NCBI GenBank assembly: GCA_963930655.1
Contig: OZ005608.1
Coordinates: forward strand, 17,509,271 to 17,573,270
Direction of reading: 5' to 3'
Origin: Myrica gale
Taxonomy: Eukaryota > Streptophyta > Magnoliopsida > Fagales > Myricaceae
DNA: 64,000 bases
The translations under genes and the position numbers were made by a program. Shown in pieces: positions 35,311 through 47,556 of this stretch; position 1 is the first letter of the stretch; every line of letters starts with the position of its first letter. The notes under the pieces were generated by a model. The model was not told the origin of the DNA and ran no database searches. It saw only the letters and a program-made list of their open reading frames with translations.

Positions 35311-37020
35311 ATATATAGATATAATGATGTCAAAAGCAGATGTCACTTGAAGACGAATTCATACAAACATAAACGCAAAAAAGGAAGACCCCTTCTAAAA
35401 TCAGCACCAAACTATTTCTAAAGCTCGCAGTTCTGAATATCCGAGTCACTAACAACACACCAAAAACATCCAACTTTTGACAGTTCAAAGAAAACAAAGC
35501 ACCATATCAACACCTAATTCTACATTCATAGAGGGGTTATAAATATATGCGACAGAAGTCAGATCTGCAAGCTTCATCAAGGATAATCCAAGGACAATGT
35601 AGTTTCCAGGTCCAATCCCAGCAGATTTTGGTATACAGGGGTCCACACTGTGGCCTCAGATCTATGCAGTGACTAATACCAACACCCATCTAATGGTTGC
35701 AGTTCCATGTTATTCAATCAAAACACAAAAAACAGTGATAAAGGAGGAAAAAGAATGTAGAATGGTGGAAAAACAAGCTTACTAAGAACCTGAGAAAGGA
35801 GTAGGGTTGAGAGGAAGAGAGCCCCTGGGAGAAGGGACTAAGTAATGGTGTGTCATTATCATCCACCAAATAGAGAAGTTAGAAGAAAAAAAAATAGGGA
35901 AGTTCAAATTGTAGAACAAAGATGAATTAAAAGAGAGGTAAAAGTCACAAGTGAAAGGAAAGGAGAGCTGCAAGCACAGACCAAAGTCGGCAGGGGCAGA
36001 GCAGGTGAAGGGTAGCCCGCAAGAAACATAAAGGAAATGACCTCCCTAAAGAAAGGATTGTAGGAATGAGCTATAGCGCAACCCAGCCTTTAGTCCTTAA
36101 GTCTTCAAACTTCAAATTCTTGTGTTAAATGTGTTTCAATTCCAAGAATTTGCACTACATGCAATAACCAATAACAAGAATCATTGATTAAACTAAATAC
36201 ACCCCCCTTAAGCATTATTGAGTAGACATTTTCGTTCAATTGGAAACCACACCAATATGGAAAAAGATTTCAAATTCTATCTTCATTTCTACTGTAACGA
36301 TTTCCTTCCTCAGCTTTTACCAGCATCTTAGCAAAGAATAATGTGTTCACAGGTTACATTCATAAAAACCTGAATGCATAAATGAATGCCAGTTAGAGAT
36401 AATACTCGAGAATCTGACCCTCGAGTAATTGTGTCCCACATTTATGTCTTAGTTTTATGTTTTCCTCTGAGTTCCTCTCTCCATAGTTCTGGTTTTGGCA
36501 AATATTCAAATTTAAATTCAAAGAGCAGCTCACAGCAAAATGCCTCCATGAAAAACATGGTAACAAAAGTAACGAGGAAATAAAAAAGGACAATCCATCA
36601 GGAAAAGACTCCGAAAAGAGCAGAATCACAGCAAACATAGCAGGATGTCTGAACATCTGAACATCCCAATAATACCTAGCTCCGAGATAGCCTTCAAATC
36701 CATCTTCCACCATCGCTCTCTGTCTTCAGGTGAATGAATGAAACCCAACTGAAATCAAACATAGTAGGATGCACGGAGAGGGAAGCGACGGAGAAACCCT
36801 ACTGAAATCGAAGAAGCTTACCTGCAAAATCAATGAAACCCAACTTAAATCAAAAGAGATCTGTAAAAAAAACCCTTAAACAGGGAAATTGCAAAAAGAA
36901 CAAGATAATGCAAAAGAGAGGGGGAGAGAGACCGGAGGGTGGCCTGGTTGGTGGTGAGTGACGGCAAGGAGAGGGAGCTAGGGGGACCAGGGGGTGAGGG
37001 CTCTGCCGGGTGGGTTGAAT
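35311..37020. other. Unassigned interior of CACTA element 2
   Basis: No protein family is recognised. On the minus strand 36950-36700 looks like a promoter/leader region: CT-rich text, an intron-like stretch, and a start codon at 36713 opening MVEDGFEGYLGARYYW. This may be a further captured 5' gene end. The first 300 bases may be 3' flank of the DUF547 gene. Confidence 0.3.
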
Positions 37021-38191
37021 TTCGCATTTTAGGGCGGGGGGGAGTTTTTAAGAAAGGGGGAGGGGGAGGTGGGGGGAACGGCGGCGTTTTAGGGCGGGGG
37101 AGTTTTCAGCTTTTTTATTTGTAGTTTTTTAATAATAATTTTATATTTTATAATTATATATTTTTAGTAAGTTAAAAGCAATTGTAAATTATAATAGTAT
37201 TTGAAAATATTTATATTTAGTATTAAATACATAGCATATTATTTAATACAAGTTTTATAACTAGTGTAATAATTTTAATTAAAACAAGTTGATAGTAAAA
37301 TTCTTGAAATATAATTATTAATTATGATCAATAAAATATTCAATTACCAAAACAACTATGACCAGAATATTAATTTATGTACTTTAACTGCATAAGTTAA
37401 TTAATCTCATAATATCTTTTTGTTTAAAATTAAATAATATGTCATAATTAAATATTATTATATTACTAATTATTACAAATATATATATGCTCATTATAAG
37501 CATATGATAATATATGTCTAAACTACTTAGTTTTAGTCAATAAAAATACAATTACCATAACAATGATAGATATAACTTTCATAACATTATTTCTAATTTC
37601 ATATAACAACTTCAATTTTCATAAAACTCCTTTTAATTCCATATATTTATTATGTAGGTCTCCTAAAATGTTTTTTAAACACGTGACAAAATAAAATTAT
37701 GTATTAAAAGGAATTAAATAGTCTATAAAATAATTATTAACATTAAATAAAATATATTTTTGATTTTTTTTTCCAACTATACCTATAGCTGTGTTTTTGT
37801 TAACGCCGCTATAGGTATACCTTTAGCAGCAGTTTTTTTCACCTATAGCAGCAGTTTTTGAAAAAAACCGCTGCTAAAGGTGAACTCTACAGCGGCGGTC
37901 AGCCGCTGTAGATACCTAATTTTTAGCAGCGTTTTGCAAAAAACACTGTTAAAGGTGGGTCTGTAGCGGTGGTCAACAGCCACTGCTAACAAGACCGCCG
38001 CTACAGGTAATACCTTTAGATGTATTTTTTGAAAAACGCAGCTAAAGGGGGGTCTATAGCCGCGGTCACTGACCGCCAAAAACGCCGCTATATACCCCTT
38101 TTAACAGCGTTTTTTGCAAAACACTACAAAAAACACTCTTTAGCGGCGTTTTTAGCGACCGCCGCTATAGACCTGTTTTTTTGTAGTGCTT

Positions 38192-38206
38192 TCCTATTCA
38201 TATTAG
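38192..38206 (+). pseudogene. Last codons of the DYRK-type kinase fragment
   Basis: Joined to 33034, these bases read Ser-Tyr-Ser-Tyr-stop, in frame with the kinase fragment ending WL. Plant relatives commonly end this block with a similar Trp-Leu-Ser-Tyr run. The CACTA target CTT supplied the Leu codon. Confidence 0.6.
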
Positions 38207-39444
38207 TCCTCTAATCCAGCCAGTTCTTGTTAAGATATATGGAGGGATCCGTCCTTGTTGGATTACTACCCTCGACTTTGAAGCGTCTCGGAAGCCATAT
38301 AGCTCTGAGAGTGAGAATGGAATGCGTTTCTGATTTCTGTTTTGATTGCATATACGCTGTTACTTGGGTTTTCTCTTGTAATTATTATGTTAATTAACAC
38401 ATACATACCTTTTATACAAAGTTTTTGCTCAATTTTTTTCACCCTTATTTGACGAGTTTTGTAAGTTATCAGAGGCAGACTCATAACTATAAGGTAAAAG
38501 GACGTAAAGTGTAAATACAATTTTTGTTCTTGAGAGCCAATGATGCTTTTTCCTGAACAACATTTCCGCGCGAACTAGTCTTTGTCAACCAAAAATGTTA
38601 TGTTTGGTTTCACAAATAGACTGCTGGACACGCTTAACACCTCTACCAAAAATAGACAAATCATTCGATAGCTTTCAAAAACAAACAAAATAATGAAAAG
38701 CAAGTTGTATTCCTCTTGGATTCTTTCATTCCGCAGGCTTTCAAATCCTTCATAGGACAAGTTTAAATAAATTTCCTCCTATTTTCAGCTACAAAATGTA
38801 AACTTAGGTTAAAACTATTTTTGGGTCTAACAGTTCTATACTATTATCTCTATTTGCTCCATTTGTTGTAATGTCCCCAAGCAGCAGTTCTTTTGATGAT
38901 GATAAAAAAGAAATTCTGGACAATTTATCATCGTCTAATGTATAGAACTATTAGCAATCTGTGTATCTGATCATGAAGGAAATTAGGTAGAGAAACATTG
39001 CAGACTTGCTCCCAAAAAGAATTCAGCAATGTATCCAACTATTTCAACAACGTATCAGAACATTTTTGCCTCCATAATTCTTCCTTGGCAACAACCCAAA
39101 AATATAAGCTGTTTGATTATATTTGCAACTCCGTGGTCAACCCTGCCCCGCCAAGATAAATATATCATCCAGTTGGAATATTCTTTTGTAAAATAGTACA
39201 AATGGCAGCAACAAGTTGATGATGTAATTATTTTCTATATGAACCTAAAAGTGTTGTTTGTCAGAGGATTTACTGAAGCTTAATAGAAATATTGTCTGCA
39301 AAAATTCCCATGGATCTAAAAACCCTCAAATCATTGAAGAAAGAAAATGGCCAGAATTCCTTAATGATAGAGAACTCCAATATGATAACATAACAAGCAC
39401 ATAAACAAGCTAACTCAACAAGCATGTTCTACCAAGTACAAGGA
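38207..39444. other. AT-rich spacer, nothing recognised
   Basis: Only short chance frames are seen. Text near 38195-38340 could be 3' flank of the kinase fragment. No LTR, primer-binding site or gag of the following retroelement was found, so that element is probably truncated on its left. Confidence 0.35.
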
Positions 39445-40030
39445 AGAAAAACAAACTATTATGGTGGCGAGGAAAGCATTGAGCTTGCAAGCAAAAAGAG
39501 TTGATGAAGTACAGCGGGAGAACATCTTTCACACTAGGTGCTACATCAAAAACAAGATATGTAGTGTGATTATTGATGTTGGTAGTTGTAATAATGTTGC
39601 AAGCACAATTATGGTGGAAAAATAGGGATTGCCCATGGTGAAGCACCCTAGACCGTACAAGTTGCAATGACTAAATGACAGTGGTGAGATAAGGGTGAAC
39701 AAGCAAGTGTTAGCCGCTTTTCAAATCGGTAAATATGAAGACGACGTGTTGTGTGATGTAGTACCAATGCAAGCGGAACACTTATTGCTAGGGCGTCCAT
39801 GGCAGTTCGATAGACAAGTGAAGCATGATGACTTTACAAACAAGTACTCTTTTATACTTAATCAACGATCAATCACTCTTGTACCATTGACACAGCAGCA
39901 AGTATATGAGGATCAAGTGAGATTGCAAAAGGAGAGTGATCAAAAGAAAGAGAGTGAGCAAAAGAAAAAGAGTGAGAATCAAATAAAGGCAGATAAAAAT
40001 GAGAGAAAAAAAAAAAAATCAAAGTTCGGC
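39445..40030 (+). pseudogene. Protease region of the CRM-like element
   Basis: The frame reads IFHTRCYIKNKICSVIIDVG, where the active-site Asp-Gly-Gly form is Asp-Val-Gly, then SCNNVASTIMVEK and a stop at 39622. It continues MVKHPRPYKLQ, a second stop at 39667, and VNKQVLAAFQIGKYEDDVLC with HLLLGRPWQFDR. A lysine/glutamate-rich linker (about 39920-40030) leads to reverse transcriptase. The stops and the changed active site make it inactive. Confidence 0.75.
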
Positions 40031-40914
40031 CCTTAAGAGAAAATCAGAGAGAAAACAAAAGAATTTTTATGCAAAAGTGAGTGAGATCAAGCGAGCAATG
40101 CTCTCAAATCAGCCGATGGTTGTACTTTTGTACAAAGGGGCATTTTTAAACACTAACGAATTTGACCTTGCTTTGCCTAGTTCTATTGTTTCTCTGTTGC
40201 AGGAATATGAAGATGTCTTCCACGAGGAAACACCACATGGGTTACCTCCAATCCAAAGGATTGAACATCAAATTGATTTTGTTCCCGGTGCAACCATTCC
40301 AAACCGACCAGCTTATAGGAGCATCGAGGAGACAAAGGAGCTTCAACGGCAGGTAAGTGAGTTATTGGAGAAAAGGCACGTGAAGGAGAGCATGATCCCA
40401 TGTGCGGTTCCGGTTTTACTTGTACCTAAGAAGAATGGGACGTGGAGAATGTGCGTTGATTACCGAGTCATCAACAATATAACGGTAAAGTATCGCCATC
40501 ATATCTCACGCTTAGATGATATGTTAGATGAGTTGCATGGTTCTTGTATATTTTCTAAGATAGATTTAAAGAGTGGATATTATCAAATTAGGATAAAAGA
40601 AGAAGATGAATGGAAAACCGCCTTTAAAACAAAATATGGTTTGTATGAATGGTTAGTTATGCCTTTCGGTTTGACTAATGCTCCGAGCACCTTTTGAGAC
40701 TTATGAACCATGTTTTGCGCTCATTTATAGGCAGATTTGTTGTTGTCTACTTTGATGATATACTCATTTATAGCAAAAACATGGAAGATCATGTAGTACA
40801 TTTGAAATCTGTGCTAGATATGTTAAGGAAAGAAAAGTTGTTTGCTAATTTGAAGAAGTGTACTTTTTACACCGATAAGCTTATATTTCTAGGATTTGTT
40901 GTTAGTGCACAAGG
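40031..40914 (+). pseudogene. Reverse transcriptase of the CRM-like element, first part
   Basis: Successive RT blocks are clear: [80 protein letters not shown] one-base loss then produces a stop at 40695, and the catalytic [14 protein letters not shown] follows in the next frame (about 40733-40775). It ends with [15 protein letters not shown], where the solo LTR is inserted. Its last five bases, CAAGG, are the target duplication. Apart from the frame change this domain is well kept. Confidence 0.85.
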
Positions 40915-43900
40915 TGTCACGCCCCGAACGCCATCCCGCAGGGACCGTGACAGCCGCGAGCATTCCCCGGGAACACTCCAGCGCTTACACTAACTCTTAC
41001 AGCGGAATTTTTTTTAAAAAAAATATACACATAGGATGGCTCACTCAGGATCCACATGTTGGCTGAGATACAAGCCCAATGATCATAACCTCTCGGTATA
41101 CACATCATAATTCATAAAAGTCTATACATTGCATCTTGTTCGCAACTTATACAAAACGTACTAGGGCAACATACTGCCACTTGATCAAAACCAGCACTCC
41201 CAAGTGCTACCTCGGAGTTCACCAACTCCGGCTCCAATCCCCAAACTTCCAGGATTTCTACGTGAGATACTCCTCTGCTCCCCAGTTATCTTGTGGATCT
41301 GGAATGATACGATTTACAAACTATGAGTCGAAAGACTCAGTAAGGAACAACAGTTAAAACATGAACTTTAATAAAACATAGCTTTAAAAGCATACTTACT
41401 TCAATACACTGTAGCGATAAGAGAAGAAATGCAAAACTGTAATTCATGAGTTAGTGCATAAAAAGCCATGATGCATATGCATGCTCCGTGATGCACATGC
41501 CATGCACTAAAATCTCTTGTCACTCTTGGCCTTTTCAAATGCATTTCAAATCTCGGAATTGGCCTCAGGCCCTTGAAAATCTTTCTTTCATTCTTGCTTA
41601 TAAAATTGGCCCTTGGCCCTTGAAAATCATTCATTTTATACTTGTACCACTGTTGGCCTTTTCACAACCATTTCGTATCTCTTACTTGTGGGCTCGCTCC
41701 ATTTGACCCCTGAAGTCAGGGTTGTGCGTTCCCTTTGGAACCGTCCCCGAATTCCCTTGGAGACCTTACATCTGGTCGAGCTAGCCCGTAGTTGCCCCAG
41801 GCCTGATGGCTAGACACGACCCTTGGAGGCGCCATACCTTCTCGAGCAACGTTCCTCGGTGTGTTGCACATACCTCACGGACTAACCCATCCTTCACGAA
41901 CAACGTCCCTCGGCATGGATGTCGAACCTCACTTACTTGGTACGGGTTCAACCAAAACCTCCGGGCTTAATCATAACATAAATTCTCTTTCATTTGCATA
42001 AAACAAATTTTCATGTTTCTACGAAATGAACATGTCATGCCACTCTTGAAAACATCGTAATTTCATTTGCATCAAAATGTCTCTCATGCGTTCATGCAAA
42101 TGATCATGCTATGACATGTTCGAAACATCATGCGTACTTGAAACATTCTATATGCACAATACATGTCACTTGTATTAAAAACATCTTGCCATGCACAATA
42201 AAACATGCAGTGTATCATTCCAGTTTTCATAAAAGTGTAAGATTCACTTACAGTACTCCTCGCAAATTCTCCTTTGCTCACTTGGCTCCTCGCCTACAAG
42301 GAATAGGTTCAATCTTTCAATGTACTGCGTATAGATGAAACCATATTGGTACGTGTCGGTCCTACGAATTACCCGACAGTCCTATCTTGAAGTCCACTAA
42401 GGACAAGTAGCGATAATTCTACTCATTACTTAATTTAATGGTATAATATAGTTGCCGGATATTTCTTAATCCATCTTGAACTTCCCGTTCATCACTTGAC
42501 TTCGTACCTTCCATTTGTCGGAACGTTTCCGAATGGCAACTATATTATATTTCTTTTTTTTTAATAATATATATATATATATATCAATATAATTCTTTTA
42601 ATCATTAAATATTTTATTTTATTTATTCTTTAACTAATATTTAAAACTTAGGTCATTTAATTATTTAATATTGCAATATAATATCTATGCACATATACTT
42701 ATAGGTATCTTGATTAGGGTTCTAATCAACAACTGACGGATTTAGGATTAAACCTAAGTCTCTCTTTTATTTCCTGTATTCGGTTAAATCTTTACCTGAA
42801 TAAATCACTAACCTTAATCATTAACAACCCTTGGCTTGGATATTAAACTTTTATCAATCCGAGACATTAACCTTGATTAGGGTTTACATTTTTCTCCTCA
42901 TAAGGTCAAGGCTCTCTAATCCTTAGCTTTGATATACATCTCATTACGATTACGTCTCACTCTGCCCTAAATAGGATTTGGCCAACATTAAATCATTCTA
43001 ATTGAATCTTTAATCCATGCTTAACATCACAAGGCTTGTTAATCCTTTAACTCGATCCTTTAAGCCTTAACATCTTTTAATTTGTTTGGCCACAATCCTA
43101 ATTTTATTTATTCATCACAAGCAAATAAAATTTTCAATTGTTACAAAGCTTGCAATTCGGGTTTCTCTTCCTCATGGCATTCGGCCAACACCAATTTTAT
43201 GTGTTCTTTAATTACAACTTCATCTCCAATGGTGATCCCATCCTCCGTCCCACAATTTCACAACTTAGGATCTAAAAATCAAAACATAACACAAGTTATC
43301 ACTCATAGCATTATTCGGCCAACACCAAATATCACAACACCACTAGGTTTTCTTCGGTTCTTTTGCTTTGCATGCATTCTTCACGTTTCAAGGTTGATTT
43401 TCATGCAATAGATTACTAATCTTATACATAATATGGCCAACCAACAGATCCAAGCATATATAAAATCATTCTCAAGGTTTTAGGACACACATGGTTCGGC
43501 CATACACCAAAACATCACATTTCCCATACTTAAATCACAACATGCATATCCTTTGCATTTTTATAACCTATCTTGCATGCATCAACTTCATATCTTCATC
43601 ATTCATAACCAACATGACTAGATCTACACTTGAACAACATTATATTTGAAGATCTGGGGCATACCATATTCGGCCATCATCCAAATAACACAACCCTTTA
43701 TGTTAAAAATCACAACATGCATATCCTTGCATTTTATAACCTAACTTGCATGCATTAATCTCATACCTTCATCATATCCAACCAACATGACCAAACCTAT
43801 ACCTTAGACACATCAACAACCATAGATCTAGGGAATATCCAACTTACATCCAACAAAACATATCCTAGGTTTAGATCTAACTCCATCTAACATACATTGT

Positions 43901-45494
43901 CCATTTCTTACATTTTCCAACATTCAACCTTAGATCTAAAGCATGCATGGCCAGATCTAACACTTACACATAACCATGATCAAAATCCAACCAAAATACA
44001 ACATAAAAATCCAAGATCCAACTACCTAAAGGGTTCGGCCAGCAAGGAAGAAGTGAGATCCATATATTACCTTGTATTCTTTTTCCTTGCACAAATCCTC
44101 CTTTTTCTTCACCTCCTTCTTCTCCTTCTTCTTCTTCCTTCTCTTTCTTCCTCTTACCCGAGCTTCCCCTTTGATTCAAGCTCAAAACCTCACTCTTTGG
44201 CTCAAGATCTTCGGTTTCCCCTCTTGGTTCTCACTTTCTCTCTTTCGGTTTGCCTTCTCTCTTTTTGGTTCGGTTTCTCTCCTCTCATCTTTGTGTTTCT
44301 CTTGTCTTGGCTTTGTGTTGGTCGAACAATATGACTCAAATAAAGTGAAGTGACACAATAAAGTGAAAAGGGAGTGTGATGGGTGTGAAATGAAAAGCCA
44401 AAAAGCAAGGGAGCATGAGCTTAGTCCAAAATTCGGCCAAGGGGGGAAATGCACTTCAATTTTCACTTTTCCTTCACCTTTTTCAACTTTTCAGTTTTGT
44501 CTCTCCTTTGTCCCCTTTGGCTTGCACGAAATTCACCCTCCACCACACATTTGAATTCCACATTTAATGCTTAGTTCAACCAATTAGATTCCCTTGGTTG
44601 AAATTCAACTAGTTTAGTTTACTTAGTTACAACTCAACCAACCTAGTTACATAGCATACTTAGTTGGCTTAATGAATGATTGGTACTACTAATCTTATAT
44701 TATAACTTAACTCCAAGACCCATTGGGCAGCCCAACAACATTAATCCAAGGCCCAACAACACCATCTTAAATCCAATTCATAAGTTTAAAGGATAGGGCC
44801 CATTAACACCAATCTTTAAAGTTAGGCCCACTAACATTTCAATCACATAAGACTTTGATAGCCCAATAATATTTGTCTAAGGCCCAATATCACAAGTCTC
44901 AAGTCCATTTCACAAGCCTAAAGGCTAAGGCCCAATAACCTAAATCTTTAAAGCTCAATAATCATTCAATGGCAGCCCATTACCATGAATATTATGGCAG
45001 CCCATTAGCATGAATTTAAAGCCCAATTTCTTGATCTTCATGGTAGCCCAATTGCATACATTTAAAGGCTCAATATCCACCTATTACTCTAAGCCTTATA
45101 GCAGCCCAATATCACAACTTCAAGGGCTCATCATCACATGTAATTGGGCAGCCCACTTGATTAAATTTCAAGGCCCATCATTCCTAATTTTCGGCCAAGC
45201 TTGGGCTGTCCATTTTCAGCCCATTCTTTTAGGCTTTAAGTCCAACCATTTAAACCTTAATAGCCCAATAATATGGTCTATAACATAATCCTTCAAAAAT
45301 TAATCAAGGATATAGAAAAGAAATACATTTAATCTAACAACTTAAATTGGCTACCTTAAAATTTAGACCTCATCCATTGATATTCCATGATGCTCATTAA
45401 ATATAGATCATACCATGGCCTCCATTAATTCAAAACAAATCACCAAATCCTTAAGCTTACAACAGAGTACGTATTGATTTTTCGGGGTCTCACA
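40915..45494 (-). mobile_element. Solo gypsy LTR nested in the RT gene (minus orientation)
   Basis: Flanked by CAAGG at 40910-40914 and 45495-45499. Removing it joins VVSAQG to IQVDEEKV, the exact RT sequence expected. It runs TGTCACGCCCCGAAC to TTTTCGGGGTCTCACA on the plus strand and matches the solo LTR at 26023-29197 in its ends and in the block around 41690-41830. At 4,580 bp it is longer, with extra AT-rich text (42540-42620, including an AT microsatellite) and a pyrimidine tract (44060-44300). The ORFs in it are LTR sequence and no retroviral domain is present. Confidence 0.85.
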
Positions 45495-46250
45495 CAAGGT
45501 ATACAAGTTGATGAAGAGAAGGTCTGTGCAATCCAAGATTGGTCGAGTCCCACAAGTGTAGGTAATGTTCGAAGTTTTCGTGGACTTGCTAATTTCTACC
45601 AGTGGTTCGTGAAGGACTTTAGTAGCTTAGCCGCACCGCTTACCGAAGTGATCAAGAAGAACGTTGGATTTCGATGGGGAGAAGAACAAGAGAAGGTGTT
45701 TCAATTGATCAAAGAGAAGCTGACCAATGCTCCCTTATTGTTTTTAGCTAACTTTTCGAAAATGTTTGAAATTGAATGTGATGCTTCAGGTATTGGTATA
45801 GGGCAGTTCTTATGCAAGACGGACGACCAATTGCTTACTTCAGCGAGAAACTAAGTGGGGTAGCCTTAAACTACCAAACTTATGATAAGGAGTTGTATGC
45901 ATTGATTCGAGTTTTAGAGACGTGGCAGCACTACCTATGACCTAAGGAGTTCGTGATTCACACCGATCATGAGTCCTTGAAACATTTGAAGGGCCAACAC
46001 AAGCTAAACAAAAGGCATGCGCGTTGGGTGGAGTTCATTGAGACATTTTCATACGTCATCTGGTATAAACAAGGTAGGGAGAATGTGGTCGCTGATGCAC
46101 TTTCTCGCAGGTATGCATTACTCTCTACATTGACGCAAAATTACTTGGTTTTGAACACATTAAAGATTTATATATTGACGACCATGAATTTTGTGAGGAA
46201 TGCCAAGCCTGTGAGAAAATCACTTGTGGTAAGTTCTTTAGACATTGATT
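45495..46250 (+). pseudogene. RT end, RNase H and integrase stub of the CRM-like element
   Basis: The frame gives [20 protein letters not shown], then [20 protein letters not shown]. RNase H follows with [14 protein letters not shown] (the catalytic Asp is kept), [20 protein letters not shown] and [17 protein letters not shown] base change or loss near 45810 shifts the frame and a stop occurs at 45852 and near 45940. A short run of integrase N-terminus (about 46160-46245) follows, in a shifted frame, before LTR text begins. The zinc-binding and catalytic integrase parts are gone. Confidence 0.8.
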
Positions 46251-46609
46251 ATTCAGCAAAAACTTGTGAGGTTTATTCTCTTTGGTTCTTTGAAGAACTA
46301 TTCAAACTTATCGGGATTTCACGTGGCATTCAAAATGACTTATCAAAAGGAATTTTCACCATCGTTTGTGGCATATTCTCTTATACCGATGTTCTTGTTT
46401 TTCATAAACAACAGGTCGAGGTCTCCATTCAAATATGTCCATAGAACGATCTTAGGTTCTCTTTCGTTGTTGGGTCTCGTATTTTGGGATCAGGTTCGCC
46501 AACTCTTACCCCGACAATGTCCACCCCTAATTTAGGTCAAGGCAAGTTAGATTCGAGGCAAATGGTGCTTTTGGGTCCTGAACGCTGAAGCTAACACCAA
46601 TATTACTTA

Positions 46610-46807
46610 GGGTGAGTTTGTGTTGTAAACTTTTTGTATTGTTAAAATTTTTGTTATTGGGTTTAGTGACAAAATGAAAAGAGACATAATTTTATATATT
46701 TTTTTATAGTAAAAAGTTATGATTAGATGGGAGAGAGAGATTATATTGTAGTATTTTATTATGAGAGGGTGTAAAATTTTGTGAAATATTATATTGCAAA
46801 CGCACCC
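46610..46807. mobile_element. Tourist-like MITE (PIF/Harbinger type), 198 bp
   Basis: Inverted ends GGGTGAGTTTGTG and CAAACGCACCC, with the 3-bp duplication TTA at 46607-46609 and 46808-46810, the signature of PIF/Harbinger MITEs. It has the same length and wording as the copy at 49585-49781 (for example GGTTTAGTGA and GAGAGAGATTATATTGTA). It has no coding capacity. Confidence 0.85.
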
Positions 46808-46810
46808 TTA

Positions 46811-47215
46811 GTGATGTTCGGTTGAAAAAAAATCCTTAAAATTTGTAGAAAGCTTACTATTAGTGTAAATATTTAGGTAGATTTAAGTTTTATTAGTGTT
46901 TATAAAAAGTTGTTGGAGTTTGTGTGATATTTGATTTTAAATTAATTTTTGTTTGAGTTTGTAAAAATAATATAAATGGATAATATGATGAACTTTTTTA
47001 ATAAAACTATATTGGAGTTTGGTTAAAAATTTTAGAGATAAAATTTAATCAATTTTTTAAAGATATTGAATTTTTGTAAAAAGTTGTTGAGTTTGTATGA
47101 AAATAATTATTAGAGTTTCTTTTTGAATGTTTTGAGTTTGTTGATATTATGTTGTGAATTCTTTTTCTTTCAAAATATTCACTCAAATAGTGAATTTTTC
47201 TTCTTAAACATCAGC
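46811..47215. mobile_element. Second Tourist-like MITE family, 405 bp
   Basis: Starts GTGATGTTCGGTTG and ends CATCAGC, with TTA on both sides (46808-46810 and 47216-47218). Its interior (AATATTTAGGTAGATTTAAG, GTTTATAAAAAGTTGTTGGA) matches the element at 54464-54845 in the PAT1 gene. It shares its left TTA with the MITE at 46610-46807, so one inserted into the target duplication of the other. Confidence 0.8.
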
Positions 47216-47556
47216 TTAAGACATGGAATCCATTTACCATCTATTACAAAGAATTTAAGCTTGACTCTTGGGACATGTGGACCGTGGTGGTTGGCTTTCT
47301 CAAAATTTTGGTGTTTTAAAATTTTTGGTGTATGAGAATTGGTGTTGAGTGAATTTTTTTATTATTTATTTTGATAAAAATAGATTTTTTTGATAGAGAT
47401 GAGGATTATTTTGAGACTATTTTATAGGCTATGAAACTCTCAAAATTTTGGGGTACAAGAGTTGGTGAAAATGCAAAGATAGTTTATGGAAGTTGATGGA
47501 TATTATAGTAAAAAACAATCATTTGATAGAGAGAGATTATTTTGTAATTTTTTTAA

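Larger units (their letters stand above)
33035..38188 (-). mobile_element. Non-autonomous CACTA transposon 2 (Pack-CACTA with three gene fragments)
   Basis: It runs from CACTACAAAAAAAACCGACC to GACCTGTTTTTTTGTAGTG and is flanked by the 3-bp duplication CTT (33032-33034 and 38189-38191). Subterminal CTATAGCGGCGGT-type motifs crowd both ends. Its right kilobase (about 37030-38188) and left 0.55 kb (33035-33600) are inverted matches of the ends of CACTA element 1, which is why it is given the opposite strand. No transposase is recognisable. The interior holds pieces of a UDP-glucuronate 4-epimerase, a nucleotide-sugar transporter and a DUF547 gene, all reading on the plus strand, followed by about 1.5 kb of unassigned sequence. 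Confidence 0.9.
39445..46510 (+). mobile_element. Truncated CRM-like Ty3/gypsy retrotransposon
   Basis: The element is missing its 5' LTR and most of gag. It starts with the gag-protease junction (VARKALSLQAKRVDEVQREN), continues through protease, reverse transcriptase, a nested solo LTR (40915-45494), RNase H and a stub of integrase. It then jumps directly into LTR sequence (about 46250-46510) that also occurs at 1735-1976. The wording of protease and RT fits chromovirus elements of the CRM group, a clade often but not always centromeric; this assignment is tentative. Confidence 0.75.

Noticed and set aside
43897..44466. Several frames around the polypyrimidine tract
   Set aside because: They are low-complexity Phe/Leu/Ser readings inside a solo LTR, with no family wording.
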